A stretch of 64,000 nucleotides of DNA from Euonymus europaeus (lineage: Eukaryota; Streptophyta; Magnoliopsida; Celastrales; Celastraceae): the NCBI GenBank assembly GCA_963580455.1, contig OY756972.1:6029001-6093000 (forward strand), in the 5' to 3' direction. The notes beneath the pieces are model-generated. The model was not told where the DNA came from and ran no database searches. It worked only from the letters and a program-made list of their open reading frames with translations. The translations under genes were made by a program, and so were the position numbers. Below are positions 21,501 to 31,885 of the stretch, piece after piece (the first letter of the stretch is position 1; each line of letters begins with the position of its first letter).

Positions 21501-21869
21501 GTTACCAAGGACACAAGGCTTGGAAATTTGTCATTACCAGCAGGAATACAAATCTCGTTACCAATCCTTCTCGTTCACCACGATAAAGATCTTTGGGGCA
21601 ATGATGCACTAGATTTCAAGCCTGAGAGATTTTCTGAAGGAATTGCAAAGGCTACCGAAAACCGAGCAATCTATTTCCCATTCGGTGGAGGTCCTCGAAT
21701 ATGCATTGGCCAGAACTTCTCTCTTGTGGAAGCAAAAATGGTACTGGCAATGATTTTGCAACGCTTCACTTTCGATCTCTCTCCGACTTACGTTCATACT
21801 CCTCTCTCGATAATGACAGTCAAGCCAGAATATGGAGCTCAAATCAATATTCATAAACTTGAAACCTAG
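18587..21869 (+). CDS. cytochrome P450, CYP72A-like, gene 1 (five exons, intact)
   Basis: Exons 18587-18857, 20224-20441, 20593-20840, 20943-21330 and 21438-21869 join in frame to 518 residues, the normal CYP72A length; all introns are GT-AG. An N-terminal hydrophobic anchor (residues 5-28) would hold it on the ER membrane. Seen motifs: C-helix WTKHR (146-150), I-helix AGQETT (326-331) for oxygen activation, K-helix ExxR as EVLR (382-385), FKPERF (435-440) and the heme loop [13 protein letters not shown] with Cys464. CYP72A enzymes are monooxygenases acting on terpenoids, saponins, iridoids and some hormones; the substrate cannot be read here. Odd points are SPFAYIT at 388-394, where the family usually starts with Pro, and NTAFH where the paralogue has NPAFH. 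Intron 1 contains a MULE. Confidence 0.93.
19024..20017. mobile_element. MULE-type element in intron 1 of P450 gene 1
   Basis: 994 bp flanked by a perfect 9-bp direct repeat aatatttaa (19015-19023 and 20018-20026), the Mutator-like size. The ends are long inverted repeats: the left reads from 'ggcaaaaact' into 'tatcgattttcctattgag', and the complement of the right end reads from 'ggcaaaatca' into 'tatcgattttcctattaag'. Copies of this terminal sequence recur inside near 19256-19316 and 19733-19850, so it is probably a composite of nested terminal repeats. No transposase is visible. The same site in gene 2 lacks it. Confidence 0.85.
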
Positions 21870-23579
21870 TTGTCTTATTATTATCGTGCATGAATCATTT
21901 AGTTTGATTCCTAGCTAAACTGATGCATTAATTTACCATATCATTTACATCTGTAAAATATTGTTAGTGAATCTGCGGGACTCGTTGCTTCTTTAGTGTG
22001 TGTTAATGAATAAACATTGATTAAAAAGACTGCTGCAAGGCCCTATCAGCAAACTTTTCTGTTTACCAATCTACTGCTTTTGTTTTATGCAATGCAAAAA
22101 GCTTCTTTGTTTCCCAATCTTACAAAGGGCTTGTTCAAGTTTGGAAAAAGACAAATATTTGCAGACTACAAATCGAATTTGGATCCCCCTTAGCTAACAA
22201 AGACATTTGGTATAAGTGATTAGTGAAGGATATTTTAAGTCCTAAAGTCGTGAAAAACTTGATGATTCGTATATACATCTTTGGTCTTTGCATTCCCACA
22301 CAATTAGAGGACTAGAACAAAGTAAAGCCCTCATTTTTGGACTGGACATCTCACATTGAGTACAAACCCATACAGGTAAGCCCCACTACTCTTGAACTGG
22401 GTGCCCAAAATATGTTAAAATCAACAACAAATAGAAGTCAAAAGGTCATAGGTACTTGATCGAGGATGGCAAAAACGGTTTCGGATCGATTCCAAATCGA
22501 ACAACATAAGGTATTTATGCAATATTTATATGTTCGGACTTGGATTGATTTGGATTTCCGTACGTCTTAATTGATCATATCCAACAAGAAAATTGGACAA
22601 TGATCCAATTCGGATTTTGGTCATTTTTGTGTGTGTTTGGACCTCGACTTGGTTTTAAATTGAATAAAATCTTTGGATTTGGACCGGAATTTTGAACATA
22701 TAAATTATGTCAAAACTTGATATAATCCGAATCACACAAATTCGACCAACGAAATTGCGGCAAATACATGACATAATGTGAGGGGGTTACATCTAATTAA
22801 GTTAGCAGGAGTTTGGGGCAACTCACTCAATAAATTTTTAAGTACTCTTCATTTTGGTGTTTGATGATATCAAAAATCACCTTTCTATAAAGCGTGACAC
22901 ATGACACGCCAATAGTAAAAAGTGTTCATCAAATGACCCATTTTCCCTAACCAAGGCATTAGTGTGGAATATCCAAACGGAGGTAGATGCCTAGCCGAGC
23001 TAGATATACCACCTCGGTATAGTCCAAGTAGGCACGTTAGTACAAAGCCTAAGAAGCACCTCGACACCCATCTAGGAATTCACCTTGATGGTAACCTGTG
23101 CCCATGATCTAATAAGAGACTAATTTCAATAAGTCAAACTCCCATTAGCACGTAGTGTTAAACCTCCAAAAAATTCGCCAAGAGATTAGAAAGAGGGAAT
23201 CGTACTTCCACTACAATTGTAACTCTCACACTCATATTAAAGGAGTCCTCCAGTGCTATGTAAATGATCTGAAGCCTTAACTCTTGACTGCTAAGAGAGA
23301 GCACAATCCGAGCATAAAGCACCTCATCTGACTTGAGTGTCATATCGTTCCTCTCAGGATCTCCTCTAGAGACCCCATAACTCACTTTTTTCTCTTGTGC
23401 AGATGTTCAAGGAACAACAAATAAGCCACCTATTGACCGCTGGTCCGACCACCAGATACATCATTCATGTCAGTCACTTTTTTATGTAATGAATTTGACG
23501 TTGTTTGTGGGAAGAGAACAACTTCCAAAATAACAAAAGTCAGGACTAGAGGTTAGTAATTAATTTACAATGTCAACTA
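21870..23579. other. 3' flank of P450 gene 1
   Basis: Noncoding sequence matching 40318-41450 with indels. About 590 bp near 22447-23038, including a 'gaggatggcaaaaacgg' phrase, is absent from the second unit and is probably a private insertion. No gene is recognised. Confidence 0.55.
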
Positions 23580-26112
23580 CATGACATTGAACCCTAGAGA
23601 TGAACCTCGGAGGAGAGCTCCACCCCGGAAAAAAAAATCCACCTTGGAGTAATTTCTTCCTAGAAAAATTACTAATAAAAAAATTGTCGAACAGAAGGAA
23701 TAAAGCCACCTAATTTAAATTTTTCCTTGGAGAATAGCCCTACAAGAGGCATAAAATCACCTTGGTTGAAATTTCACCTCGGATAATCGCTCTATAGGAG
23801 GAATACAACCACAATGATGAAAATACTTCCTTTGCGAAATTGAGAATTACCTTATTGATGGAATAAAAACACAACGGCAAAATTTCCACATTGGCTAAAA
23901 TTCCTCCTTAGTGAATTGCCCTACAAGAGGAATCAAACCACCTCGGTTAAAATTTCTCCTTCGAAAAATTCCTCATCAGAGTAATTTTTTCTAGAAAAAT
24001 TACTCCTTGAAAAATTATCCTATAGAAGGATTAAAATCGTCTGGATTAAAATTCCTCCTCAAATAATTTCCCCAAAGGAGGAAAAAAACGTCCTCATCAA
24101 AATTTTCTCCTTGAAAAAATTAATCCTTAGAAAATTTCCACATCGATTAAAATTCGTCCTCATGCCTGATAAAACTTCTCTCTCATAAAAAAATACTCCA
24201 TTGAGAATTGTCCTATAGGAGAAATAACGAACTCGGTTAAAATTCCTCAGAAAAAAATTCCTTGACAGAGAATTGCCTTACTTAAAGATTAAATCACCTC
24301 GATAAAAATTCTTTCTCAGCATAATTTGCACCTCAGAAGTTCACCTCCTTGGCAAAAATTTGTCTTACACTATGTTTGGATGGAAGGAGGGGAAGGAAAG
24401 AAAATTTTTAGAGGAATGAAAAATGGAGGAGAGGGGAGGGGAGGGAAGATTAATTTTACCTCATATTGTTTGGATACTCAAAAAGTAGAGAAAGGAAAAG
24501 ATGAAAAAGTGTATTTTTATGAGTGGTAAAGTTTATATAAATTTACCATATTATCCTTGATATAAATTGATATAAATTATTATGTATTTATTTATATATT
24601 ATTATTTAATATATTTTTGTTATTATTTTTATTTATTTTTATCTAATAATGTATATAAATTATATATATGTATTTGTCTCACGCATAGGACCCACTTACT
24701 TGATTAAAATATATAAAATTGCATGGATCCAGCCGCTTTATATAAACTGAAGGGACAGAATTGTAATTTCAATCATGGGACCCACAATATTTCTCTTCTG
24801 TCACCACTTTCTCTCCGGTTTTGGAGAGAAAATTGTAACGTGGGACCCACGTTCATTTCACCCTCAAATCCACCCTCCAATTTTTACCTTCATCTTTCCA
24901 AACGCCATCAATTTTCAGATTACTCCCACTTTACCTTCTAAATTTTCTCTACCCCCATTTTCCTCACTATCCAAACATAGTGTTAGTAAAAAATTTTCGA
25001 CCCAAGAATTGCTTTACGGGAGGAATAAAACAACCTCGATAAAAATTCCACCTCAGATAAATTTCTACCTCGGGAAAAATTCATCATCAGAGTAATTTCT
25101 TCCCAGGAAAATTAATTATTAAAAAATTGTCCCACATGATAAATAAAACCACCTCAATTAAAATTCTTTATAGGAGAATTTCCCTACAGAAGGAATAAAA
25201 CCACCTAAGTTAAATTTTCTCCTTGGAGAATCACCCCATAGGAGGAATAAAACTGCATCAATAAAAATGATTTCTTGGTAAAATTCCCACCACAGAAGAA
25301 AACCTCCTTGGCAAAAATTCTCATTGATAAACATTCACAATGGTGAATTATGTTACTAGAGTTGTAAAATCACTTCGGTAAAAATTCCTCCTTGGCAAAA
25401 TTTCCACGATAGTTAAAATTCCTTCTCGAAAAATTCCTCTTTGGAGTAATTTCTTTTGAAAAAACTACTAAAAAAAAATTATCCCATAGGAAGAATAAAA
25501 CCACCATGGTTAAAATTGCTCTTCGTCCAAAATTCCACCTCGATAATAAAAAAAATCTCAAAGAAGGGTCCTACAGGTGGAATAAAATCACCTCTATAAA
25601 AATTCCTTGCTGGCAAAAATTCTTGTCAATAAAAAAAACCTCAATGGGGAATTACCTTATTGGAAGAATAAAATCACCTCGATGAAAATTTGTCGGCAAA
25701 ATTTCCACATTGGAAAAAAAATTCCTCCTCAGAGTAATTACTTTCCAGGATTATTACTTATAGAAAAATATGTCTCTATGGGAGGAATAGAACAATCTCA
25801 GTTAAAATTCTTCCTTGGAGAATTGTCATACTTAAGGAATAAAACAACCTCAGCTATAATTCCTCCTCGAAGAATTGCTTTATAGCAGGAATAAAACTAC
25901 ATTGGTAAAAATTCCTCGTCGACAAAATTTCAATCTAAAAAAAAAAATTCCTTGGTAAAAATTCCTCTATAGAGTATTGATCTAGAAGAGGAATAAAACC
26001 ACCTTGATAAAAATTTCTCTTCGAAAAATTTCTACCTCAAAAGAAAACCTCCTCAACATCTCCTTGGTAAAAATTCCTCCTCGAAAAATTGTCATACAAG
26101 ATAAATAAAACC
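23580..26112. repeat. degenerate minisatellite downstream of P450 gene 1
   Basis: Long array of imperfect repeats of about 52 bp built on phrases such as gaataaaaccacctcggtta, aaattcctcctcggagaatt and gccctacaggag, with shorter variant units mixed in. It is AT-rich and does not code. The same array type follows the second P450 (41450-43205), so the array was present before or at the duplication. Interrupted by an element at 24368-24982. Confidence 0.85.
24368..24982. mobile_element. non-autonomous DNA transposon with TTA target duplication
   Basis: 615 bp with inverted ends CACTATGTTTGGAT and ATCCAAACATAGTG, flanked by TTA on both sides (24365-24367 and 24983-24985). No transposase is encoded. 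Ends and duplication fit PIF/Harbinger-like MITEs, though a small CACTA-type element also fits. It breaks the unit 1 minisatellite and is absent from unit 2. Confidence 0.75.
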
Positions 26113-26117
26113 ACCAT

Positions 26118-26355
26118 TGATGCAGTAAAGATAACAACAAGAACAAGACCACCAACGAGATACAGAAAGAACTTCACCACTCAATTCGAAGATCCCAACA
26201 CTAGTCATCAACTCTAACAAGAGCTGCACCGTGCACTTTCATACAAGATAATGTCCAAAAACATATTACAAACTTTGACCAATAGGGTTTATAAGACAAC
26301 CCCAGCAAAATACCAAAACAACCTCACAAGGCAGAAAGACTAAAAATTCCCAACA
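26118..26355 (-). repeat. 3' LTR of the gypsy fragment
   Basis: 238 bp, TG...CA on the minus strand, directly following a polypurine tract near 26356-26372. The bounds are inferred from the ends; no partner LTR remains. Confidence 0.65.
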
Positions 26356-26404
26356 TAATCTCATCCTCCAGTTAACAAAATCTCATCCTCAAGCTCGCTT
26401 AGTC

Positions 26405-28103
26405 GGTCTCTTCATCATGGTATGGTGTTAAATCAGCTAACTTGAAAGTGGCAGAAACATTGTAATCACCAAGAAGTTCTACCTTGTATGTATTGTCTCC
26501 AATCTTACTCAAAATTTTAAATGGACCATTAGCGCGAGGCATTCGCTTGGCAAATTTTCCAAGAGGAAAAAAGTTATTTCTACAAATGGACCCTCACCAA
26601 ATCACCCTCCTGAAATGCTACTAGTTTGCAATGATGGTTGACCTTGGTGTGGTACTTCTCATTTTGTTGAATAATTTTTTCTCGGCTATGTGCATGCAAC
26701 TTTTGAATCTCAGCAACCCTTTTATTTTGCAGCGCCATCGAAATGCTGTGAAGGGCATAGTAGGAGCTAAGTCAAGAGGAGTGGAAGAATTAACAACATA
26801 AACGACTTCAAAAGGAGTTGCTCTGGTGGTTTGACAAAGGGAGCGATTATAAGCAAATTCTTCCTGTGGCAGAACAAGGTCCCACTGACGGATGTTTTTG
26901 CCCACAAGACTTCTCAAAAGATTACCCAATCTCATGTTAACCACTTCGGTTTGGCCATCGATTTTGGGTGGAAGGAAGAGTTGAATAAGAGTTTAGTACC
27001 AAATTCCCTGCATAAACATCTCCAAAAATGGCTCGTAAACTTCACGTCGTGATCAGACACCATGGACTTAGGAATGTCGTGCATCCTAACAATTTGTTCA
27101 AAATATAAGTCAGCTACTCGGGAGGCATCCATAGTCTTGGTATATGGAATGAAGAGTGCCATATTGGAAAATCTATCCACAACGACCATGATTGAATAAG
27201 GCCCATTGAGTTCGTAGTAACCCCAAGACAAAATCAAGACTAACTCCCTCCTAAGGTACAGTTGAAACTGGAAGAGGAATACATAAGCCAGTGTTTTGTT
27301 TATGAGTCTTAGCAATATGGTAGACCCAACATCTCTCAATAATGTGGGACACATCTCACTCAATCCTAGGCCAATAAAAATGATTGGAAACTAAAGACAT
27401 TGTCTTGTCTCTACCAAAATGACCAGCTAAGCCCCCGTTATAAGCGAGTGCCTCTGAATAGATACCCATCATGAAAGAGAAAAGACACATATGAACTCTC
27501 AGAACAACGCTCCAAAATGCAAGAAAATGAGGGTCAGCCGCATAACTTTGAGGCACAATTTTGAATATGAGAACATTGACCTGCAAAGTTGAAAGTAAAA
27601 CATGCCTACGGCTGAGAGGATCACCAACCTTGTTGCACTGCCCAGACTTATGCTTGATGGTAAAAGAATATGCATGTAATGTTTCCACCCATTTTGCATT
27701 CCACCCATTAAACTTGTGTAGTCCATTGATGAATTTTAGGGTTTCATCTTTAGAATATTAGCACATAAAACTCCTTGTCTAAGGTGGAAAAATTTAATCG
27801 ATTATCATTCAATTTTTTGCTAAAATAAGCAATCGGTTTGCCTTCTTGACTGGGCACACCTTCAACTCCCACACCAGAAGCATAACAATCCCTTTCAAAG
27901 GGAAAGCAAAATTTGGCAATGCTAGCACAGGTGCAATAGTTACCTTCTGTTTCAACAATTTAAAGCTAGCTTGGGTCTTCTTAGTCCAATGGAAAATACC
28001 ACCCTTCAAACATTTTGTGAGGGGAAAAATGATAGAGTTGAAATTCTTGATGAAAAGCCGATAAAACGAGGCAAGACCATGGAAACTTCGAAGATCATGT
28101 ATT
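26405..28103 (-). pseudogene. gypsy pol remnant: reverse transcriptase end, RNase H, integrase
   Basis: In order on the minus strand: the end of reverse transcriptase and RNase H start (HGLASFYRLFIKNF, GGIFHWTKKTQASFKLLKQK), the RNase H/connector (YSFTIKHKSGQCNKVGDPLS), the integrase zinc region (GGLAGHFGRDKTMSLV, NHFYWPRIE) and the integrase core (SIMVVVDRFSNMALFIPYTK, MVSDHDVKFTSHFW, NSSFHPKSMAKPKW). The tail KFAKRMPRANGPFKILSKI near 26540 and LADLTPYHDEE near 26410 is typical of gypsy integrase C-termini. Many frameshifts and stops are present; the catalytic DRF and DHD Asp residues are visible. Confidence 0.87.
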
Positions 28104-28119
28104 TACTAGGGTTTCGGCT

Positions 28120-28345
28120 AGGTAGTGATCATGTATTCATTTTCGATGATTCGCCAAGTCGAGAATGGCCCTAGTGATCCCGAGCATTTTTCAAAAGAAA
28201 GAGAAAAGAAAAAAATTCATTTTCGATGATTTGCCAAGCCGGGAATGGTCTTAGTGATCTCGAGCATTTTTCAAAAAATTCATTTCTAATGATTGGCCAA
28301 GCTGGGAATGGCTGTAGTGATCCCGTGCATTTTCAAAAAATTGGA
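28120..28345. repeat. three tandem repeats before the Tat-like LTR
   Basis: Three imperfect copies of a unit with the core 'gccaagccgggaatgg' and 'tagtgatcccg' start near 28133, 28216 and 28279. The same core occurs three times inside the solo LTR (about 46966-47240), which links the two elements. Confidence 0.7.
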
Positions 28346-28412
28346 CTAAAAATAGGTTTACTACTCCTTTGCGCGCCATTACTATGTAAAGATCACACAA
28401 AGGGGGGGCAAC

Positions 28413-30161
28413 TGTAGTACCCTATTTTTGTCCGGGTTCGGTTCAATAATTTTATTTTGGGAGGCTCGATAATATTTGTTTTGGATGAATTTTGGGCACA
28501 ATCCCTCACCCACCATCTTCACCCACTCCTCCATCATTATCACCCACCCACCATTCCTACCTACTAATTCACCCACCCCCACCTAATCTCCACTTACCCT
28601 AACACTACCACCACCTCTTCTATTCTTATACCAAAACAATGTCACTCAAAAGGGGGGGAGAAAACCTTTGTTCTCTGGAATCCAGCAGCCCTAACCCTCT
28701 CTTCTCTCAAATTAAGCCACCACCACAATCCTTCTCCTCCCCCAATACACTAAAAACCACAACATCACCACACAAACCACCATCCTCACTACCACCATAA
28801 GTGCACCTTCTGAGGCTTCAAATCATAATCCGACCGTTCAAAATCAAGATTACACATTCCTCTAACCACTGTCCAAAAATCAGAAAAATCCAACCACAGA
28901 AAGCCCTCCATCCGCCGCTATTCCCAAACTCTATTTTGAGAAATATCCCTACACAAATCAGTTCAGAAACCAGTTTCAACACTAACCTTCTAAAGCTTCA
29001 AACCACAATCCGACCATTCAAAATCAATATCACCCCGTCCTCTAACCACTATCAAAAAATCAGTTTGGAAACTAGTTTTGAAACTGATCTTCTGGAACTT
29101 CAAATCCAAATCCCACCGTTCGGAATCAAGCACCGACTGTCCTCTAAGCATTGTAAAATAACCAGCCAAATCGAAGCACGGATAGTGCTCCAAAAGCCAG
29201 TATTTCCGAAACTGTATTATGAGTATGTCTCCTTATTTTTTAGTTTTGAGTCTTTGAATGTTGTGTGTATGCTTAAAATTGTATTTAGGGCTTTAGGTGT
29301 TTATTTGGGCTTTTTAGAAATTTAGGCCAGAAACATATGGTGTAAGGCTTGGGCCCGATTTATAAATTTATGGGTTCCTTGATTTTTGTTTGATGGGCCG
29401 GATGTTACATGCACATATGTGGGATTTTAATTCTTTTGGGCTTTGTTGTATTTTGGTTTTTAGATTTAGGTTGGGGCTTTGAGTATTAATTGGGGTTTGT
29501 AAATATGTATTTGGGCCTATGGCCATGTAAATAGTGAAAACAAAAATAATAAAAATTGCATACATGATTTTAGGATGCTAGAAGCATGTAGCGGTTGATC
29601 CGACGATGGAACCAAACGGAGAAGCATTGGATGCTATCCCAAAAGGATTCTTGAGAATAAAATAAAATGAAATTCTCATCCATTGGATGGAGAGGATTTT
29701 TTTAAGCATTCATATTGTATATAAAAATTATATCGAAAGCCTTAACCGACGATGAAATTAATTTGGGGAATGCATTGGATGCACCTCCAGACAAAATTCT
29801 TGAGGTGAGAATGTTTCATGGACACTTGTCCATTGGATGGAAGAGTTCCATGAACCTCAATATTAGACTCTCAATATAACTTTTATATCCTGCAAATAAT
29901 TATCATGCTTCATGTATATATTTTTGTTAAAATGTCATGTTTGATTTTCTTAATCATTTAATGGGATAATAAAAGTTAAATTGACAACTGTTTTTAAAAC
30001 AGACGTTGTGGGGTGCCTCACACATTCCCCATACGTAACAAACTCACTTACCCATTTTTCTGGATTTTCGCAGACCAAATTAATTTTATTGGTGACCAAT
30101 TGCACCTATTACAATTGGTGGCGACTCTTTTAAAATTTCTCTCGCAAAATCGATTGCGACA
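28413..30161 (+). repeat. Tat/Ogre-like Ty3/gypsy LTR, copy 1
   Basis: Begins TGTAGTACCC right after a polypurine tract (aaagggggggcaac, 28399-28412), so it is entered as a 3' LTR. It ends near 30161 after a conserved 3' block (ttgtggggtgcct near 30006, ggtggcgactc near 30119). The copy at 44760-47551 shares both ends and much of the interior. The 3' boundary is estimated by comparison with that copy. Confidence 0.72.
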
Positions 30162-30732
30162 CAAAGATGTCACCCTGCCAAAAGTTATGGAATTTGTAGA
30201 AGATATTGTGTCGGTAGTGATCAGACACAAACTCTACTCGTTTAAAGATGAAAGACACAAATGAGAGGAAGAGAGAGTCATTGTCCTACTAAAGCTTGGA
30301 CTGTTTACCTCTTACATTAAGCTTCCAGAGTCAAGTAAGTAACTCCCTAATCATAATCTACACTTAAGATTATAGAGAACATTGGAATACCAACATTTCT
30401 TTGCTTTTTTAGTACGAACTGACTTGAGTTTCGGAGCACCAACACCAAAGGATAACCTTGGGTGAGTCTTTTAGCTCACGTTTGCTTACCATGTGGGATG
30501 GATCTTCACTCATTGTTGCAATGCGCATCACGGTAGAGAAACATATCTAATTGGTTAATAATTTTTTTGGTTTTGTCACCTTAAACAAGGGAAGTAATAC
30601 TAGAGATCATTCACCCTCCCATATCTAAAATTCTTAGCACCCCCAAGAGCCGGATTATGCGCTTTAAGAGGTGCTTGACAGAATCTGTGGGAGTCACATT
30701 TGAGCAACGACGCTCAGTCACAAGGTCCTACG
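30162..30732. other. noncoding retroelement debris
   Basis: No gene is visible. The position between a Tat-like LTR and a Tat-like integrase remnant suggests old internal sequence of that element, but nothing directly shows it. Confidence 0.35.
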
Positions 30733-30985
30733 ATACAGTTATTATTGCCCTCCAATGATAAAGGATTCCAAGCTCCATGTACAGAAGTGTCACAAATGTC
30801 AAAGGCACTCAACTGTGCTACAAGTTCCTTCTAATGATATTATCGCAATAAAAAATCCTTTTTCATTTGCACAATGGGGGATGGATCCCCTCGGACAATA
30901 AATTGATGGATTTTATTTGGAAAATCATTGTCTGCAGGTACGAGTTGCCGCCCCAAGCTCTAATAGTAGATAATGGTCCCCTCAC
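30733..30985 (+). pseudogene. Ty3/gypsy (Tat-like) integrase remnant
   Basis: The plus strand encodes a recognisable integrase start: MIKDSKLHVQKCHKCQRHS (zinc-binding CxxC) then FAQWGMDPLG, the family motif before the first catalytic Asp. After a stop it continues with ELPPQALIVDNGP, the second catalytic Asp region. It is short and broken. Confidence 0.75.
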
Positions 30986-31808
30986 TAGGGACTATTGGAC
31001 CTAGGCTACACAAGAGGGGGTGAATTGTATCCCCAAATTCCAAATAAAAATTCCTCTTAAACCAACCAAACACGAAATAACATAGAACACTTAGATTGAG
31101 TCCAATCGGACAAGTTACCTAAAAATGTTTCAGGAAAATTCAATTTAAATATTTAAAATGCAAACTTAATATGTTATAACTAGATACAATTTTCTAATGA
31201 CAAAGTAAAATAAAAGCCACACTTAAAAAAAATTATCCAAGACTTGGGTTAAGAATCAAAAACATTAAGAACAACAATTCAGAACTTACAAGTATAAGTA
31301 AAATTAATATCGAGCAAGCACAAGCAAATAAATAAAAATAAATAATAATAATAATTAAAGCTGTAAAAGAGTAGGGAAGAGAGATGCAAATAGTGATTTA
31401 GAGTGGTTCTGAGACTTTACCAAATCCTCCTATATCCACTACCCGGACAACACATGTCTAGGATTTTGAATCCACTATACTGTGTGATTTTTCCAACCTC
31501 ACCACCAACTTCTACAAAAGATTTCAAGCTTACCCCAAAACTAGTGGTTTCAAAATAGGCTCACCGCCAAACGATTACAAAAAGTAAGTTTACAAGCTTA
31601 AGCGCACAAGTTCCTCTAAAAGATTTACAATAAGAAAACTATGTAAGTAACACTCAAAAATTTTAGTATGGCTCACAGGTAAGATATACGGTATAGCAAC
31701 TTAGAATATATTTTTCCTATTGAGAAAATCATATTGTGAGAGTTGAAAGATGGCATACCTTTTTTTTCACACATCCTTTTTTTGTTTTTTGTTATCAAAG
31801 CTACTTTT
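30986..31808. other. intergenic, repeat-like, no gene recognised
   Basis: AT-rich. It opens with a 'ctacacaagagggggtgaat' phrase near 31006 that I associate with dispersed plant repeats. No coding domain is visible. Confidence 0.4.
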
Positions 31809-31885
31809 TGTTAAATTATGGTGTGACTCATTATAATGATGGACTGAACTTTAAAGTCCAAAGGTAAAGTTGAAGGCTTTGAAAA

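Larger units (their letters stand above)
17255..26112. repeat. segmental duplication, unit 1 (P450 gene plus flanks)
   Basis: The block with the distal promoter, the P450 gene, its 3' flank and the downstream minisatellite matches 36045-43205 in the same order and orientation. Similarity starts at 'cacattgattatgaataaaatc' near 17257 (36041 in unit 2). Unit 1 has private insertions: a MULE in intron 1 (19024-20017), about 590 bp of sequence near 22447-23038 and a 615-bp element at 24368-24982. Confidence 0.88.
26118..28103 (-). mobile_element. Ty3/gypsy fragment with 3' LTR, 5'-truncated
   Basis: The minus strand carries the pol C-terminal half followed by a purine-rich tract (ctggaggatgagatta) and an LTR (26355 to 26118, 238 bp, TGTTGGGAAT...TGCATCA). 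Upstream parts (gag, protease, most of reverse transcriptase, 5' LTR) are missing beyond 28103. It abuts the end of the unit 1 minisatellite. Confidence 0.82.

Noticed and set aside
23580..26112. Regular repeats that resemble a CRISPR array
   Set aside because: The units are contiguous and degenerate with no unique spacers, and the window is plant nuclear DNA. It is a minisatellite.
28801..29325. 174-codon open frame on the plus strand
   Set aside because: Lies wholly inside the Tat-like LTR, with repetitive Thr/Pro/Ser/Leu composition and no domain. LTRs of this lineage often have chance open frames.
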